DNA of 64,000 bases from Marinobacterium sp. (GCA_030602245.1 JAUWAC010000005.1:62001-126000); one strand, 5' to 3'. Positions 17,830-27,998 are shown, counted from the stretch's first letter. Notes: generated by a model from the sequence alone, not told the origin. A program made the numbers and translations.

Positions 17830-18933
17830 ATGAGCATGCTGAAAACGATAGTGGCACTCTGGTTGCTGGGCTGCTGTCTGGCGGCACCGGCACAGGCGGA
17901 CCGGCTGAAGGATATCGCCACCGTGGCCGGGGTGCGCAGCAACCAGCTGGTGGGCTATGGTCTGGTAGTGGGGCTGGATGGTACCGGCGATGGCACCGAC
18001 TTTACCTCCCAGACTTTCCGCAACCTGCTGAACAACTTTGGCGTGGCCATACCGGCGTATGAGGACCCGGAATCCGACAACATCGCCGCGGTGGCGATTC
18101 ATGCCGAACTGCCGCCCTTCGCCAAGCCTGGCCAGACCATCGACGTGACCGTATCGGCCCTGGGCGATGCCGAAAGCCTGAGGGGCGGCAGCCTGCTGAT
18201 GGCGCCGCTCAAGGGGGCTGACGGCCAGGTCTACGCCATCGCGCAGGGCAATCTGGTGGTATCCGGTTTTGGCGCCCAGGGCAATGACGGCTCCCGGCTC
18301 TCGGTCAACGTCTCCAGTGTGGGGCGTATCCCCAACGGCGCCACTGTGGAACGGGCGGTGCCCAACGCCTTCTCCCAGGGCGATGCCCTGGTGCTGAACC
18401 TTAACCACCCTGACTTTACCACCGCGCGCCGGGTGGCCGAACAGATCAACGGGCTACTGGGGCCCGATGTGGCCAGCGCCATGGATGCCACCTCGATCCG
18501 GGTTCGCGCCCCGCGGGATCCCTCCCAGCGGGTCTCCTTCCTGTCGGTACTGGAAAACCTGGAGGTGGAACCAGGCCAGGAGGTGGCCCGGGTCATTATC
18601 AACTCCCGCACCGGCACCATAGTGATCGGTGAGAACGTGCGGGTCTCACCGGTGGCGATCACCCACGGCAGTCTGACCGTATCCATCACCGAGACGCCCC
18701 AGATCAGTCAGCCGGATACGCCCCTGGCCGGTGGCCAGACGGTGATAACACCCCGTACGGGCATTGAGGTGGACCAGGGCTCCGGTCACATGTTTGAGTT
18801 CAATGCCGGCACCTCCCTGCGGAATCTGGTGGATGCGGTCAATCAGGTAGGCGCCGCGCCCGGTGATCTGATGGCCATTCTCGAAGCGCTGAAACAGTCC
18901 GGCGCCCTCAAGGCGGAGCTGGTGGTGATCTGA
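17830..18933 (+). CDS. flgI: Flagellar P-ring protein FlgI
   Basis: 367 aa periplasmic P-ring subunit. A cleaved signal peptide ([21 protein letters not shown] region) is followed by [21 protein letters not shown], typical of mature FlgI, and the protein ends with [17 protein letters not shown] chose the ATG at 17830, seven bases after GGGAG; a GTG six bases earlier is too close to the ribosome site. FlgA (9023) is its chaperone. Proline codons: about nine CCC to eight CCG by my count. Confidence 0.97.
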   Translation: MSMLKTIVALWLLGCCLAAPAQADRLKDIATVAGVRSNQLVGYGLVVGLDGTGDGTDFTSQTFRNLLNNFGVAIPAYEDPESDNIAAVAIHAELPPFAKPGQTIDVTVSALGDAESLRGGSLLMAPLKGADGQVYAIAQGNLVVSGFGAQGNDGSRLSVNVSSVGRIPNGATVERAVPNAFSQGDALVLNLNHPDFTTARRVAEQINGLLGPDVASAMDATSIRVRAPRDPSQRVSFLSVLENLEVEPGQEVARVIINSRTGTIVIGENVRVSPVAITHGSLTVSITETPQISQPDTPLAGGQTVITPRTGIEVDQGSGHMFEFNAGTSLRNLVDAVNQVGAAPGDLMAILEALKQSGALKAELVVI

Positions 18934-18934
18934 C

Positions 18935-19951
18935 ATGGACAGCAAACTGACCGGCCAGGTGGACCCTGGTGTCTACACCGACCTGCAGTCACTGGGCAAA
19001 CTCAAGGCGCTGGCCTCCAGGGACAGCGACGCCGCCCTCAAGGAGGTGGCGCAGCAGTTTGAGCAGGTGTTCATGCACATGATGCTCAAATCCATGCGCG
19101 AGGCCAACGCGGCCTTTGCCGAGGATGATCCCCTCTACTCCAGCGAGGTGCAGTTCTACCAGGGCATGCTCGACCAGCAGCTCAGTCTGGACCTGGCCAA
19201 CGCCCAGGGGCTGGGGTTGGCGAATATCATCGTCAAACAGCTGAGCCGCTCGCTGGCCCCATCGGCCAGGGCCGAGGAGAGCCTTGCTGCCAGCACCCGG
19301 CAAGTGGATCTGGACGCCCGCCGGCTGGCCAGCCAGTCGCTGCAGGTGGTGGATCAGCTCAATGAACAGCTGACTCGGCAGCGGATCGAAGCGACCACCG
19401 ATGCCGCCGAGACGCCAGCCCAGGCAGAGGCTGCCGACGGCCGCGGCCGTGTGGCCATGGACTTCGACTCCCCGGCGACTTTTGTGCAAACCCTGATGCC
19501 GCTGGCGCAAGAGGCCGCGGAAAAACTGGGAGTGGATCCGCGGGTGCTGGTGGCCCAGGCGGCGCTGGAGACCGGCTGGGGGCGTTCCATCATCCGCGAC
19601 AGCCAGGGCAACAGCAGCCACAATCTGTTCAACATCAAGGCGGACAGCCGCTGGCAGGGGCAGAGCATCGGGGTGCAAACGCTGGAGTACCGGGATGGAT
19701 TACCGCAACCGGAGTATGCGCAGTTCAGGGCCTACGACTCCCTGGCCGAAGGGTTGGATGACTATGTACAGTTTATCCAGACCAATCCGCGCTACGCCCA
19801 GGCGCGGGAACAGGCCGCAGACCCGGTGGCCTATCTGCAGGCGCTGCAACAGGCCGGATACGCCACCGATCCGGAATACGCCAGCAAGATTGAGCGCATT
19901 CTGGGCAGCAGCACCCTGGCACTGGGCGAGGTCAGCGCTCAAGATGGCTAA
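18935..19951 (+). CDS. flgJ: Flagellar rod-capping muramidase FlgJ
   Basis: 338 aa dual-domain protein. The N-terminal domain (about 1-110) is the rod cap, with VAQQFEQVFMHMMLKSMREAN. A Gln/Ala-rich linker leads to a glucosaminidase domain (about 180-330) that locally opens peptidoglycan, with likely catalytic E212 in AALETGWGRS and HNLFNIKA. It starts one base after the flgI stop. The promoter of flgKL overlaps its end. Confidence 0.96.
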   Translation: MDSKLTGQVDPGVYTDLQSLGKLKALASRDSDAALKEVAQQFEQVFMHMMLKSMREANAAFAEDDPLYSSEVQFYQGMLDQQLSLDLANAQGLGLANIIVKQLSRSLAPSARAEESLAASTRQVDLDARRLASQSLQVVDQLNEQLTRQRIEATTDAAETPAQAEAADGRGRVAMDFDSPATFVQTLMPLAQEAAEKLGVDPRVLVAQAALETGWGRSIIRDSQGNSSHNLFNIKADSRWQGQSIGVQTLEYRDGLPQPEYAQFRAYDSLAEGLDDYVQFIQTNPRYAQAREQAADPVAYLQALQQAGYATDPEYASKIERILGSSTLALGEVSAQDG

Positions 19952-19965
19952 AGATTGGCCGATAA
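19939..19965 (+). promoter_or_regulatory. Sigma-28 (FliA) promoter of flgKL
   Basis: TCAA-N15-GCCGATAA, with a perfect -10 and one mismatch in the -35. It spans the flgJ stop codon. The predicted start leaves a leader of about 45 bases before flgK. It lets the junction proteins be made late while still reading through from flgF-J. Confidence 0.65.
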
Positions 19966-20016
19966 CCGGATCAACAGGGCGTAGACACAACCGAATCGCG
20001 CCATTGGAGCAAACAC

Positions 20017-22086
20017 ATGTCTTCCAGTAATCTACTCAACATCGGCAGCCAGGCCCTGACCGCCAACACCGTGGCGCTCAATGTGGTGGGGCAGAACATC
20101 GCCAATGTGGATACCGAAGGGTACTCCCGCCAGAGTGTTACCCTGGTCAGCCAGGAGTATCTCAACGGGGTTACCGCCACCGACATCAGCCGCATCACCG
20201 ACGAGTTCCTGCGGAGCCAGATCTACAGCCAGACCTCCAGCTACTACAGGCTCTCTTCCTACGAGGAACTGGCCAGCCAGCTGGATGATCTGCTGGCGGC
20301 GGATGGCACCAGTATCTCCGACTCCCTGGACACCTGGTTCGAATCCCTGCAGACCGCCATCGACGATCCCTCCAACCTGGCCAACCGCCAGCTGCTGTTG
20401 AGCGAAACCGAAGCCCTGGTACAGACCTTCTCCAGTCTGGACGCCCAGCTGGAAACCCAGAATGAGGCGATCAATACCGAGATCAGTGAGAGTGTTGCTG
20501 CCATCAACTCCCTGGCGACCAACCTGGCGGCGGTCAACGACTCCATCCGTTTGGCCAGCGCGGCCAACTCCCTCAGCAATGAACTGCTGGATCAGAGAGA
20601 CCAGATCCTTGAGGAGCTGGCCGGTTACATCAACTTCACCTCCGATATCCAGAGCGATGGCCAGGTGAACCTCTACATCGGCCAGGGCGAACCTCTGGTG
20701 GTTGGACAGACCAGCTACCAGCTGAGCACGGGCGCCAATCCCGATGATCCCCAGGAGCAGAATGTCTACCTGACCATCGGTTCCCAGCAGAGTGACCTGA
20801 CCAGCCAGATCAGCGGTGGAGTACTGGGCGGGGTAATCGAGTACCGGGAAACGGTGCTGGGTGATGCCCGGGACCAGCTGGGCCTGCTGTCGCTGACCTT
20901 CACCGACAACATGAACAGCCTGCAGAGCCTTGGGCTGGATCTCAACGGCGAGTTCGGCAGTGAGATGTTTGCCGATATCAATTCCGCCGATGCGGTGTCC
21001 AACCGCCTGGTCTCCAACAGTGAAAACACCACCTCGGTGCTGGAAAGCCAGGTCTATCTGGTTGATCTTTCCGTGGTACAGGCCACCGAATACACCCTGG
21101 AGTTCGACAGCCGCAGCCAGGTGACCCTGGAGCGGGCGGATGGCGAAAGCTGGACCTACGACGAAGCCGACAGCCAGGCCTCCGCCGCGGATGTGGACGA
21201 GGATGGGGAATTCTATTTGGACTCCTCCAGCGGCGAACTGGTGATTCAGCAGGATGGCATGCTGATCCAGCTGGAGATCTCCACCACCCGCAGCCCGGTG
21301 GGGGACAGCTATACCATCCAACCCACCCGCTACGGGGTGAACAACATGGAGTTGCTGATCAGTGATGGGGCGGAACTGGCCTTTGCCGAGCCGGTGATCG
21401 TCACCGAAGATGCCGCCAACGCGGGCAGTGCCGAGTTGACCGCCACGGTCAGCAGCAGCGAGTTCCGCGGCAAACTGGCCGGTTACATCAACAGCCAGGG
21501 CAGCAGTGCCAACGCCACGGAAGACAGCGTCATGCCGCTTGAAGTCAGCTTCAGCGATGATGGCAGCGGTGGGCTGCTTTACTCCATCACCGATGCCGAC
21601 GGCAACGCCATCGCCACCGACCTGACCTACCAGGCCGGCGAGCCCCTGCTGAGTGCGGATACCGACCTGGATGGTGATGGCACGGCGGATGATCTGGGGA
21701 TCAGTCTGGAACTCTCCGGCACCCCCAAGGCCGGTGACAGCTACAGCCTGGCGTTCAACGAAAACGGCGTGTCCGACAACCGCAACGCCCTGGCCATGGC
21801 CGAGTTGCAGTACAGCCAGATGGTCGACGGGGCCTCCTACCAGGACTACTACGCGGTGATCGTCCAGGAGGTGGGCAGCCTCACCTCCGTGGCCCAGATC
21901 AACAGCGAGGCGGCCAAGTCACTGCTCGACGCCAACACCGCAACCCTCTCCAGTATCTCCGGAGTGAACCTGGATGAGGAAGCGGTCGATCTGGTGAAAT
22001 ACCAGCAGGCCTACGCCGCTGCATCGCAACTGATCAGAGCCTGGCAGGAGATGTTCGACACCCTTCTGGCCAGCGTCAACTCATAA
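20017..22086 (+). CDS. flgK: Hook-filament junction protein 1 FlgK
   Basis: 689 aa secreted axial protein joining hook and filament. The N-terminal region has LNIGSQALTANTVALNVVGQ and NIANVDTEGYSRQ; the C-terminal region has GVNLDEEAVDLVKYQQAYAA and AWQEMFDTLLASVN. A large variable Asp/Ser-rich middle (about 330-600) accounts for its extra length relative to enteric FlgK (about 550). FlgN (8068) is the expected chaperone. It is followed by flgL after 12 bases. Confidence 0.96.
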   Translation: MSSSNLLNIGSQALTANTVALNVVGQNIANVDTEGYSRQSVTLVSQEYLNGVTATDISRITDEFLRSQIYSQTSSYYRLSSYEELASQLDDLLAADGTSISDSLDTWFESLQTAIDDPSNLANRQLLLSETEALVQTFSSLDAQLETQNEAINTEISESVAAINSLATNLAAVNDSIRLASAANSLSNELLDQRDQILEELAGYINFTSDIQSDGQVNLYIGQGEPLVVGQTSYQLSTGANPDDPQEQNVYLTIGSQQSDLTSQISGGVLGGVIEYRETVLGDARDQLGLLSLTFTDNMNSLQSLGLDLNGEFGSEMFADINSADAVSNRLVSNSENTTSVLESQVYLVDLSVVQATEYTLEFDSRSQVTLERADGESWTYDEADSQASAADVDEDGEFYLDSSSGELVIQQDGMLIQLEISTTRSPVGDSYTIQPTRYGVNNMELLISDGAELAFAEPVIVTEDAANAGSAELTATVSSSEFRGKLAGYINSQGSSANATEDSVMPLEVSFSDDGSGGLLYSITDADGNAIATDLTYQAGEPLLSADTDLDGDGTADDLGISLELSGTPKAGDSYSLAFNENGVSDNRNALAMAELQYSQMVDGASYQDYYAVIVQEVGSLTSVAQINSEAAKSLLDANTATLSSISGVNLDEEAVDLVKYQQAYAAASQLIRAWQEMFDTLLASVNS

Positions 22087-22098
22087 GGAGGCCCCGCC

Positions 22099-23442
22099 AT
22101 GCGAGTCTCGACCCAGCAGATCTACAGCGCCAACATCGATAACCTGAACCGCCTCAACAGCACCATCGCCAAGGTTCAGGAGCAGATCTCCAGTGGCGAA
22201 CGTTTCACCCAGGCGTCGGACGACCCCCTGGCGGCCTCTCAGGTCCTGAAGTTGGACCAGGAGATCGCCCGCTACGAACAGTACCAGGACAACATCGACG
22301 TTACCCAGAGCCGACTGGAGCTGGCAGAGAGCACCCTGGAAGCGATCAACGATGCCACCGTACGGCTGCAGGAGATCGTCACCCAGGCCGGCAATGGCAC
22401 CCTGAGCAGCGAGGATCTGGGACTGCTGGCCTCCGAGGTCGGCGAGCTGATCAACGAGATCGAGGGGCTGGTCAATACCAAAGACAGCTCCGGTGAATAC
22501 CTGTTCTCCGGTTACCAGGGGCTGACCCGCACCTATGACTACAACGAAACCACCGGCGAGTACGAGTTCCAGGGCGATGGCGGCCAGCGCTACATCCAGG
22601 TGGGGCCGGACTTCCAGGTGGCGGCCACCGACTCTGCACTGGATATCTTTGAAGGCGCAACCGGTGCCTTCCAGCCGATCCTGACCGACACCACCGATCC
22701 GGCGAACCCCGCCGTGGTGGAGAGCAGCTTTTTCAATGCTTATGTCAGCGATTACACCGAATTTGAAGAGTTTGCGGCCGAGACCAGTGACTTCCAGCTG
22801 GCGCTGACCGCGGCGGTGGCGCCCGCCACTGACGCCACCCTGACCCTGAGCTATACGGATGCTGAAGGGACCGGCCAGAGCTTTGTGTACAGCCTGAGTG
22901 ATGAAAGCGGCAGCCTCACGCTGACCGCGGATGCCACCCAGAGCAACGCCGAGGCGGCGGCCGCCCTGATCAGTGACAACGGCGACGGTCTGGTGATCGG
23001 CGGGCTGGAGTTGGTGCTGGATGACACGGCGCTCACCGCGACCGATACCAGCGTCAGCATCGACGGCGAACATGAGAGCGACAATGTGCTCAACTATGCG
23101 CTGGATATCTATAATGCCCTCGCCAATGCCGATACCGACAGCTACGAGGGCAAGCTGGTGCTCCAGGAATCCCTGGCCTCGGCGCTGATCGCCCTGGACA
23201 GCATCCAGACACAGAACATCAGTGCTCGGGCTTCCATCGGTGCCCGGGTCAACGCCATCGAGGATCAGTCATCGATCAACGACGACTACATTCTCTATAC
23301 GGAAAGTACCCGTTCCGCCCTGGTGGATACGGACCTGACCGAGGCCGCCAGCGAACTGGCCCTGCTGCAGACCCAGCTGGAAGCGGCCTACTCCAGTTTC
23401 AACATCATCACCGGGCTGAGTCTGTTCAACTATATCAACTGA
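22099..23442 (+). CDS. flgL: Hook-filament junction protein 3 FlgL
   Basis: 447 aa flagellin-like junction protein. It begins MRVSTQQIYSANIDNLNRLN and carries EQISSGERFTQASDDPLAAS, the FlgL/flagellin N-terminal domain, and ends with LTEAASELALLQTQLEAAYS. An acidic insert in the middle (about 190-320) makes it longer than enteric FlgL (about 317). It is the last gene of the plus-strand flagellar structural run and converges on fliT. Confidence 0.95.
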   Translation: MRVSTQQIYSANIDNLNRLNSTIAKVQEQISSGERFTQASDDPLAASQVLKLDQEIARYEQYQDNIDVTQSRLELAESTLEAINDATVRLQEIVTQAGNGTLSSEDLGLLASEVGELINEIEGLVNTKDSSGEYLFSGYQGLTRTYDYNETTGEYEFQGDGGQRYIQVGPDFQVAATDSALDIFEGATGAFQPILTDTTDPANPAVVESSFFNAYVSDYTEFEEFAAETSDFQLALTAAVAPATDATLTLSYTDAEGTGQSFVYSLSDESGSLTLTADATQSNAEAAAALISDNGDGLVIGGLELVLDDTALTATDTSVSIDGEHESDNVLNYALDIYNALANADTDSYEGKLVLQESLASALIALDSIQTQNISARASIGARVNAIEDQSSINDDYILYTESTRSALVDTDLTEAASELALLQTQLEAAYSSFNIITGLSLFNYIN

Positions 23443-23499
23443 TATAACTGAAACCGCTGACAGGTGTGGGGCGGCCTGTATGCGGGCGCCAAATGACCG

Positions 23500-23531
23500 C
23501 GCCCCCTGCGCGGCTGGCCGGGCAGGGGGCG
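23500..23531. terminator. Hairpin between convergent flgL and fliT
   Basis: Perfect 10-bp G+C stem CGCCCCCTGC / GCAGGGGGCG with a 12-base loop. There is no T-run on either strand, so intrinsic termination is uncertain. Confidence 0.5.
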
Positions 23532-23568
23532 TACGGCAGGGACGCTCAGGAGAGCGGACAGCGCGGAC

Positions 23569-23934
23569 TCAGCGCTGTCCCGAGATGTTTTTGTAGACCT
23601 GGAGATTCTGGTCCGACTGTTTGATCTGTCTGAGTTCTGCCGCGATCAGATCCCGGATCTGCCGGGCGCCCTGGCCGATCTCGCTGTTCATCCGTGTCAG
23701 CGTCGCGATCTGCTCGCGTAGCGCCAGCGCCTCCGGCCCCAGAGAGGCGGTATCCATTTCGCGCACCAGCTGCTGCCAGCGGGTCAGCAGCGCGAGCAGG
23801 TCACTGTCATCCGTTTGGCCGGCGTGGCCGCTCGCCTGACTCTGCTGCAGGGAGCCGGCCAACAGGGGCATCAGCTGCTCATGCAGCCGGGTCGCCTCGG
23901 CGTGCAGTGCCAGCCACTGCGCCACGCGCCCCAT
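23569..23934 (-). CDS. FliT-like flagellar protein (putative FliD chaperone)
   Basis: 121 aa, predicted helical with coiled-coil character (LALREQIATLTRMNSEIGQG, IRDLIAAELRQIKQSDQNLQ). It overlaps the fliS stop codon (TGATG) and is last in fliC-flaG-fliD-fliS-fliT, the position of FliT in many gammaproteobacteria. FliT-type proteins bind the cap protein FliD before export. Sequence identity in this family is low, so the call relies on context and size. Confidence 0.6.
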   Translation of the reverse strand: MGRVAQWLALHAEATRLHEQLMPLLAGSLQQSQASGHAGQTDDSDLLALLTRWQQLVREMDTASLGPEALALREQIATLTRMNSEIGQGARQIRDLIAAELRQIKQSDQNLQVYKNISGQR

Positions 23935-24344
23935 CAGCGCCGCTCCTGCTGGCTCAGGTGGTGATACTCCTCGGGAATCTTGTCCCAGCTCTCCTTGATG
24001 GTGATGATCAGCTGCGCGGCTTCGTCCAGCTTGTCCTGCGACTGCTCCCGGTTGGCGGTCAGCAGCAGACGGGGGAGATAGTCATACAGGCTGTCCAGCC
24101 GCTGGGACAGCTCGTTGGAGTCCTTGTCTCGGAGGGAACACTTCAGCTCGCTGATGATATGAATCGCTTTCTGGATCGATGCCGTTGTCAGCGTCTTGTC
24201 ACCCCGGGACATGGCCCCCTTGGCTTCCATGATGCGTTTCAGATAGCCCTCAAACAGCAGGGAGATCAGTTTGTGCGGTGATGCGCTCATCACGGCGGAA
24301 GATACATCCACGTTCTGATATTGGGCGATCGCTTTGTTGTTCAT
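23934..24344 (-). CDS. fliS: Flagellin export chaperone FliS
   Basis: 136 aa helical-bundle chaperone that binds the C-terminal end of flagellin in the cytoplasm. It has the FliS features VMSASPHKLISLLFEGYLKR (about 18-37) and IIS-LKCSLRDKDSNELSQRLDSLYDY in parts. I chose the ATG at 24344, with an AAGG site at good distance; two earlier in-frame starts are too close to or upstream of it. It overlaps fliT by the TGATG junction. Confidence 0.93.
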   Translation of the reverse strand: MNNKAIAQYQNVDVSSAVMSASPHKLISLLFEGYLKRIMEAKGAMSRGDKTLTTASIQKAIHIISELKCSLRDKDSNELSQRLDSLYDYLPRLLLTANREQSQDKLDEAAQLIITIKESWDKIPEEYHHLSQQERR

Positions 24345-24403
24345 TTCTGGCATACCTTCAGGGCTTCTGTAGGGCGGATACATCAGGGCCGATTAACCCC
24401 GGT

Positions 24404-25792
24404 TCAGTCTGAATTCATGGACTCGGTGATGGCGTCCAGCATCTCAATCAGGGCATCCCCCTGGGAGTTGATGGCGGCGACGGTGGTGTCCATGGCATTG
24501 AACTTGTCATAGAGCAGATCCTCGTAGCTCTCCAGCCACTCTTCCAGATCTTCCATCTGCTCTTCCACATCCTCGATCTGTTCGTTGACCGAGTCAATGC
24601 GGCTGTCGAGAATACCGTCGGTTTCGGTGTAGCTGCTGATCTTCTCCTCCAGGCGAGTGGCCAGGCCATCCTCGCCGGTGAACAGGGTGGTGACACCGGA
24701 CAGATCGTTCTCCAGCGCTTCCGCCAGTGTCTCTTCATCGATCTCCAGCTGGCCGCCGGACTGGGTGGTGATCCCCAGAGTGGAGAGGGCGTTGATGGAG
24801 CCCTCGTAGCTGTCGGTGAGGGTGCGGGTGATCTGGTTCTTCAGGGTTCGGGTCATGGAGTCCCCGAACAGGGCCGCCGCTTCTTCGCTGTCCGAGTCGT
24901 AGCTGGTCAGGCTGTCCAGCGTCACTTGCAGGGTGTTGTAGGCGTTGACGAAGTTGTTGATCAGCGCTTCCACCGTACTGGTATCGTGACTGATATCCAG
25001 AGTGGCGGCCTCTTCGGTCTCGGCGGTCAGGGTGAAGGTCACCCCCTCAATGACGCCGGAGATCTCATTGCTGCTCGAGGTGACGGTCTGACCGTCGATG
25101 GTCATGACCGCATCTTCGGCGGCGCTGACCTGGGTATAGAGTCCCTCATCACCGTCCGTGCTGCTGGCGTAGTCGTAATCAAACATGGACAGATCGCCAG
25201 TGGTGGAGCTGGAGGTGATGCTGGTGATCTGATATTCGGCACCGGTTTCGTTGGCGGTCAGTACCAGTTGCTCGCCGGCGTCGGTGTTGATGATGGTGGC
25301 TGTGATCCCTTCGTTGTCGCTGCTGGCGTTGATCGCCTCGGCGATATCACTCAGGGTGGCTTCAGTGTCATCGATCTCAATGCTGAAGCTGTTGCCGTTG
25401 GCCTGGGTAAAGGTCAGGCTGCCGCTGGCACCGCCGGCATAGGCCTGGGTGTTGACCAGCTTGTGGGCGCTGGCCAGCTGTTGCACCTCGATGGCGTAGG
25501 ACCCTACCTGGGCATCACTCTCGGTTGCGACCGAAAAGGCCTTGTCATCGCTGACGCTGCCGGTCACCGCATTGAAGGTGGACTCGTCAGTGAGGCTACT
25601 CAGGCTGTCTTCAAACTCCGCCAGAGCACTCTTCAGCAGACTGACGCTGGACAGTTCGGTTTCCAGCTCGGCTTCTTCGGTTTCCAGATTGCTCTGCTTG
25701 ACATCACCTTCGGCGCTGACCAGACCTTCCACAATGGATTCGATATCCAGCCCGGAACCCAGACCGGTGGCTGTAACTGTACCGCTGCTCAT
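24404..25792 (-). CDS. fliD: Flagellar filament cap protein FliD
   Basis: 462 aa capping protein that sits at the filament tip and promotes flagellin folding. The N-terminal region has the FliD signature TATGLGSGLDIESIVEGLVS; the C-terminal region is a long coiled coil (IDSVNEQIEDVEEQMEDLEE). It has an acidic composition and many Thr/Ser/Asp residues in the exposed middle. It lies between flaG and fliS. Confidence 0.95.
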   Translation of the reverse strand: MSSGTVTATGLGSGLDIESIVEGLVSAEGDVKQSNLETEEAELETELSSVSLLKSALAEFEDSLSSLTDESTFNAVTGSVSDDKAFSVATESDAQVGSYAIEVQQLASAHKLVNTQAYAGGASGSLTFTQANGNSFSIEIDDTEATLSDIAEAINASSDNEGITATIINTDAGEQLVLTANETGAEYQITSITSSSTTGDLSMFDYDYASSTDGDEGLYTQVSAAEDAVMTIDGQTVTSSSNEISGVIEGVTFTLTAETEEAATLDISHDTSTVEALINNFVNAYNTLQVTLDSLTSYDSDSEEAAALFGDSMTRTLKNQITRTLTDSYEGSINALSTLGITTQSGGQLEIDEETLAEALENDLSGVTTLFTGEDGLATRLEEKISSYTETDGILDSRIDSVNEQIEDVEEQMEDLEEWLESYEDLLYDKFNAMDTTVAAINSQGDALIEMLDAITESMNSD

Positions 25793-25845
25793 GGCTGCTT
25801 CTCCTGAATCGAAGCGGGATTTTCATTCCCGGGACGACCGCCCCA

Positions 25846-26220
25846 TCATGCCCTGGTTTCAAACAGGATATTATTCATCTCTTCGATATGTTGCATCAGT
25901 TTCAGGGTATCTTCCGAGGGGATCTGCCGGATCAGTTCACCGGTTTCCCTGTCGGTAACCCGAACTACCAGTTCGTCACTGTCCGTATCCACCTCAAAAT
26001 TGAGCGCACGAGACATCCGCGTCATCACATCGTTAATGGAGTCCACCACCTGGCTCAACTCCTGGACCGATAGTGATGGGGCTTCCAGCGTGGTTTCGAT
26101 ACCTGTCTCGCTGCCGTTGTCGGCATGGATCCCAGTGGGCGACTCCGCTGTCGACCTGTTGAACTCGTTGCTGCCCGGCAGGGGCGTCATCGAAGTGGCA
26201 TTTGAAATCGGGGTATTCAT
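25846..26220 (-). CDS. flaG: FlaG family flagellar protein
   Basis: 124 aa. The C-terminal half carries the FlaG domain: RALNFEVDTDSDELVVRVTD and TGELIRQIPSEDTLKLMQHI (about 70-115). The N-terminal part is Ser/Thr-rich and probably disordered. FlaG affects filament length in Pseudomonas, Vibrio and Campylobacter. I chose the ATG at 26220 behind GAGGTG; a GTG two codons upstream coincides with the ribosome site. It lies between fliC and fliD. Confidence 0.92.
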   Translation of the reverse strand: MNTPISNATSMTPLPGSNEFNRSTAESPTGIHADNGSETGIETTLEAPSLSVQELSQVVDSINDVMTRMSRALNFEVDTDSDELVVRVTDRETGELIRQIPSEDTLKLMQHIEEMNNILFETRA

Positions 26221-26234
26221 GTGCACCTCTGATC

Positions 26235-26258
26235 AAAAAGGGGGCCAGGCCCCCTTTT
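26235..26258 (-). terminator. Intrinsic terminator after fliC
   Basis: On the minus strand AAAAGGGGGCC-TGGCCCCCTTTTT, stem of ten or more pairs ending in T. It lies between the fliC stop and the flaG ribosome site, so only part of the fliC transcription would continue into flaG-fliT. Just upstream on the minus strand TGAACAAAAGGG occurs twice in tandem. Confidence 0.85.
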
Positions 26259-26338
26259 GTTCACCCTTTTGTTCATCTTGCCCAGGGTCTCCGCCCATTA
26301 TCGACCAGGGACTCTCTGCGAGGCCCAAGGGCGAAGAC

Positions 26339-27856
26339 TTACTGCAGCAGGGTCAGGACGTTTTCCGGTTGCGCATTGGCCTGGGCCAGGATGGAGGTGG
26401 CCGCCTGCTGCAGCACGGTGGCGCTGCTCAGGTTGGCGGTTTCTTCGGCGAAGTCCGCATCCTGAATCCGTGAGCGGGCAGAGGTCACGTTCTCCTCGAT
26501 GTTGCTCAGGTTGCTGATGGTGCTGTCCAGACGGTTCTGTACCGCACCCAGGTCGGCACGCTGGCTGTCGATAAAGGAGATCGCTTCATCGATGATATTC
26601 AGGGCTTCGGATGCGCCATCAGCGGTGCTGATATCGATACCGGCCACGGACTTGAAGGTGGTGCCGGAGGCCAGATCCATGTCGGTACCGTCAACGGAGA
26701 CGCTGCTGAGGCTGGCGTCCAGCTCCGCATTGCTGAAGTCGATGGTGAAGTCCGGAGTGTAGGTGGTGCCGGTTTGCACAGCGCTGGTGACGGCACTGCC
26801 TGAAATAGTAGATGTTGTTGAACCATCATCGGCAGAGGCATCGTCAGTCGTTGTTACAGCTGAGCCGCCGACCGGTGTAATGGTGATCGCCGTTGTGCCG
26901 TCAGTACCACCGTCATTAATGCTGGCTGTGGTATCGAAAGAGGTGGCAGAACTGAGGGTGATGGTACCGGAGCCGTCGCCTTCGGCATAGATGCCACTGT
27001 CGTTGAGGGCTGCATTGATGGCGGCAACATCCGTATCCTCGGTACCCGTCAACGTAACATCAGTGCCGCCGATATTGACGGTCATTGTGTCTTCGGCATC
27101 AATCGTGATGGCACTGAGTGTTGTCTGATAGGGATCTTCAATGCTGATACCGCCGGAGACGGTCACCCCGGTCAGACCATCGATATTGTTGATCTTGGTG
27201 GCCACATCGTCGGCGGACATATCCGCATTCAGGTCGATATCGTAGTCGACACCGTCCACGGTGATGGTGGTGGAGCCGGCGCTGGCTTCGGTGCCCGGCG
27301 TGGCGGTAGCGGTCACGGTACCGCTGGTATCAAAGCTCTTGTAGGTGTAGCCGATCGCATCGGCGGAGATGTTGCCCAGGGAGATATCCATGGTCTGACC
27401 GGCCTCGGTGCCGATCTGGAAGGAAGCGGTGCCGAAGGAACCGTCCAGCAGGTTGCGGCCACCGAAGGCGGTGGTGTTGGCGATACGGCTCAGCTCCTCC
27501 TGCAAGGCGGCCACTTCCGCCTGCAGATATTCGCGGTCTTCGGCGCTGTTGGAATCGTTGACCGACTGCAAGGCCAGTTCCCGCATGCGCTGCAGGATCT
27601 CGGTGGATTCATCCATCGCGCCCTCAGCGGTTTGCGCCAGGGAGATGCCGTCGTAGGCGTTGCGCTGGGCCACGTCCAGACCTTCGATCTGGCTGGTCAG
27701 ACGGTCGGAGATGGCCAGCCCCGCGGCATCATCGGCAGCGCTGTTGATCCGCAGACCGGAGGACAGACGCTCATACGCGGTGGTCAGGGTGCTCTCTGAT
27801 TTGGAGAGGTTGTTCTGGGCGTTCAGGGACGCGATGTTGGTATTGATAACAGCCAT
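26339..27856 (-). CDS. fliC: Flagellin FliC
   Basis: 505 aa filament subunit, exported and polymerised outside the cell. The conserved N-terminal D0/D1 region starts [20 protein letters not shown] and includes [20 protein letters not shown]. The C-terminal D0/D1 region has [20 protein letters not shown] and [18 protein letters not shown]. The centre (about 165-400) is a Thr/Ser/Asp-rich variable region. AAGGAG lies seven bases before the ATG. It is transcribed from a FliA-type promoter and is the only flagellin gene in the window. Confidence 0.97.
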   Translation of the reverse strand: MAVINTNIASLNAQNNLSKSESTLTTAYERLSSGLRINSAADDAAGLAISDRLTSQIEGLDVAQRNAYDGISLAQTAEGAMDESTEILQRMRELALQSVNDSNSAEDREYLQAEVAALQEELSRIANTTAFGGRNLLDGSFGTASFQIGTEAGQTMDISLGNISADAIGYTYKSFDTSGTVTATATPGTEASAGSTTITVDGVDYDIDLNADMSADDVATKINNIDGLTGVTVSGGISIEDPYQTTLSAITIDAEDTMTVNIGGTDVTLTGTEDTDVAAINAALNDSGIYAEGDGSGTITLSSATSFDTTASINDGGTDGTTAITITPVGGSAVTTTDDASADDGSTTSTISGSAVTSAVQTGTTYTPDFTIDFSNAELDASLSSVSVDGTDMDLASGTTFKSVAGIDISTADGASEALNIIDEAISFIDSQRADLGAVQNRLDSTISNLSNIEENVTSARSRIQDADFAEETANLSSATVLQQAATSILAQANAQPENVLTLLQ

Positions 27857-27971
27857 TTCTGTTCTCCTTGAATCCCACCCCTTGAGTGGATTGCCAGGGC
27901 CTGGCCCGACTGGGTGGGTAAAGTGATGTAGTGGGTGCCGGTGAACGCGGCATTCCATCGCACTGGTAGGG

Positions 27972-27998
27972 TTAGCGGCCCCTGGCGGAGAAACTTTA
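27972..27998 (-). promoter_or_regulatory. Sigma-28 (FliA) promoter of fliC
   Basis: On the minus strand TAAAGTTT...GCCGCTAA with 15 bases between TAAA and GCCG, one mismatch from consensus. It is the strongest FliA site in the window, as expected for flagellin. Confidence 0.88.

Noticed and set aside
19949-19965. TAAA directly followed by GCCGATAA before flgK
   Set aside because: Only five bases separate them, not 15. The correctly spaced TCAA at 19939 was used instead.
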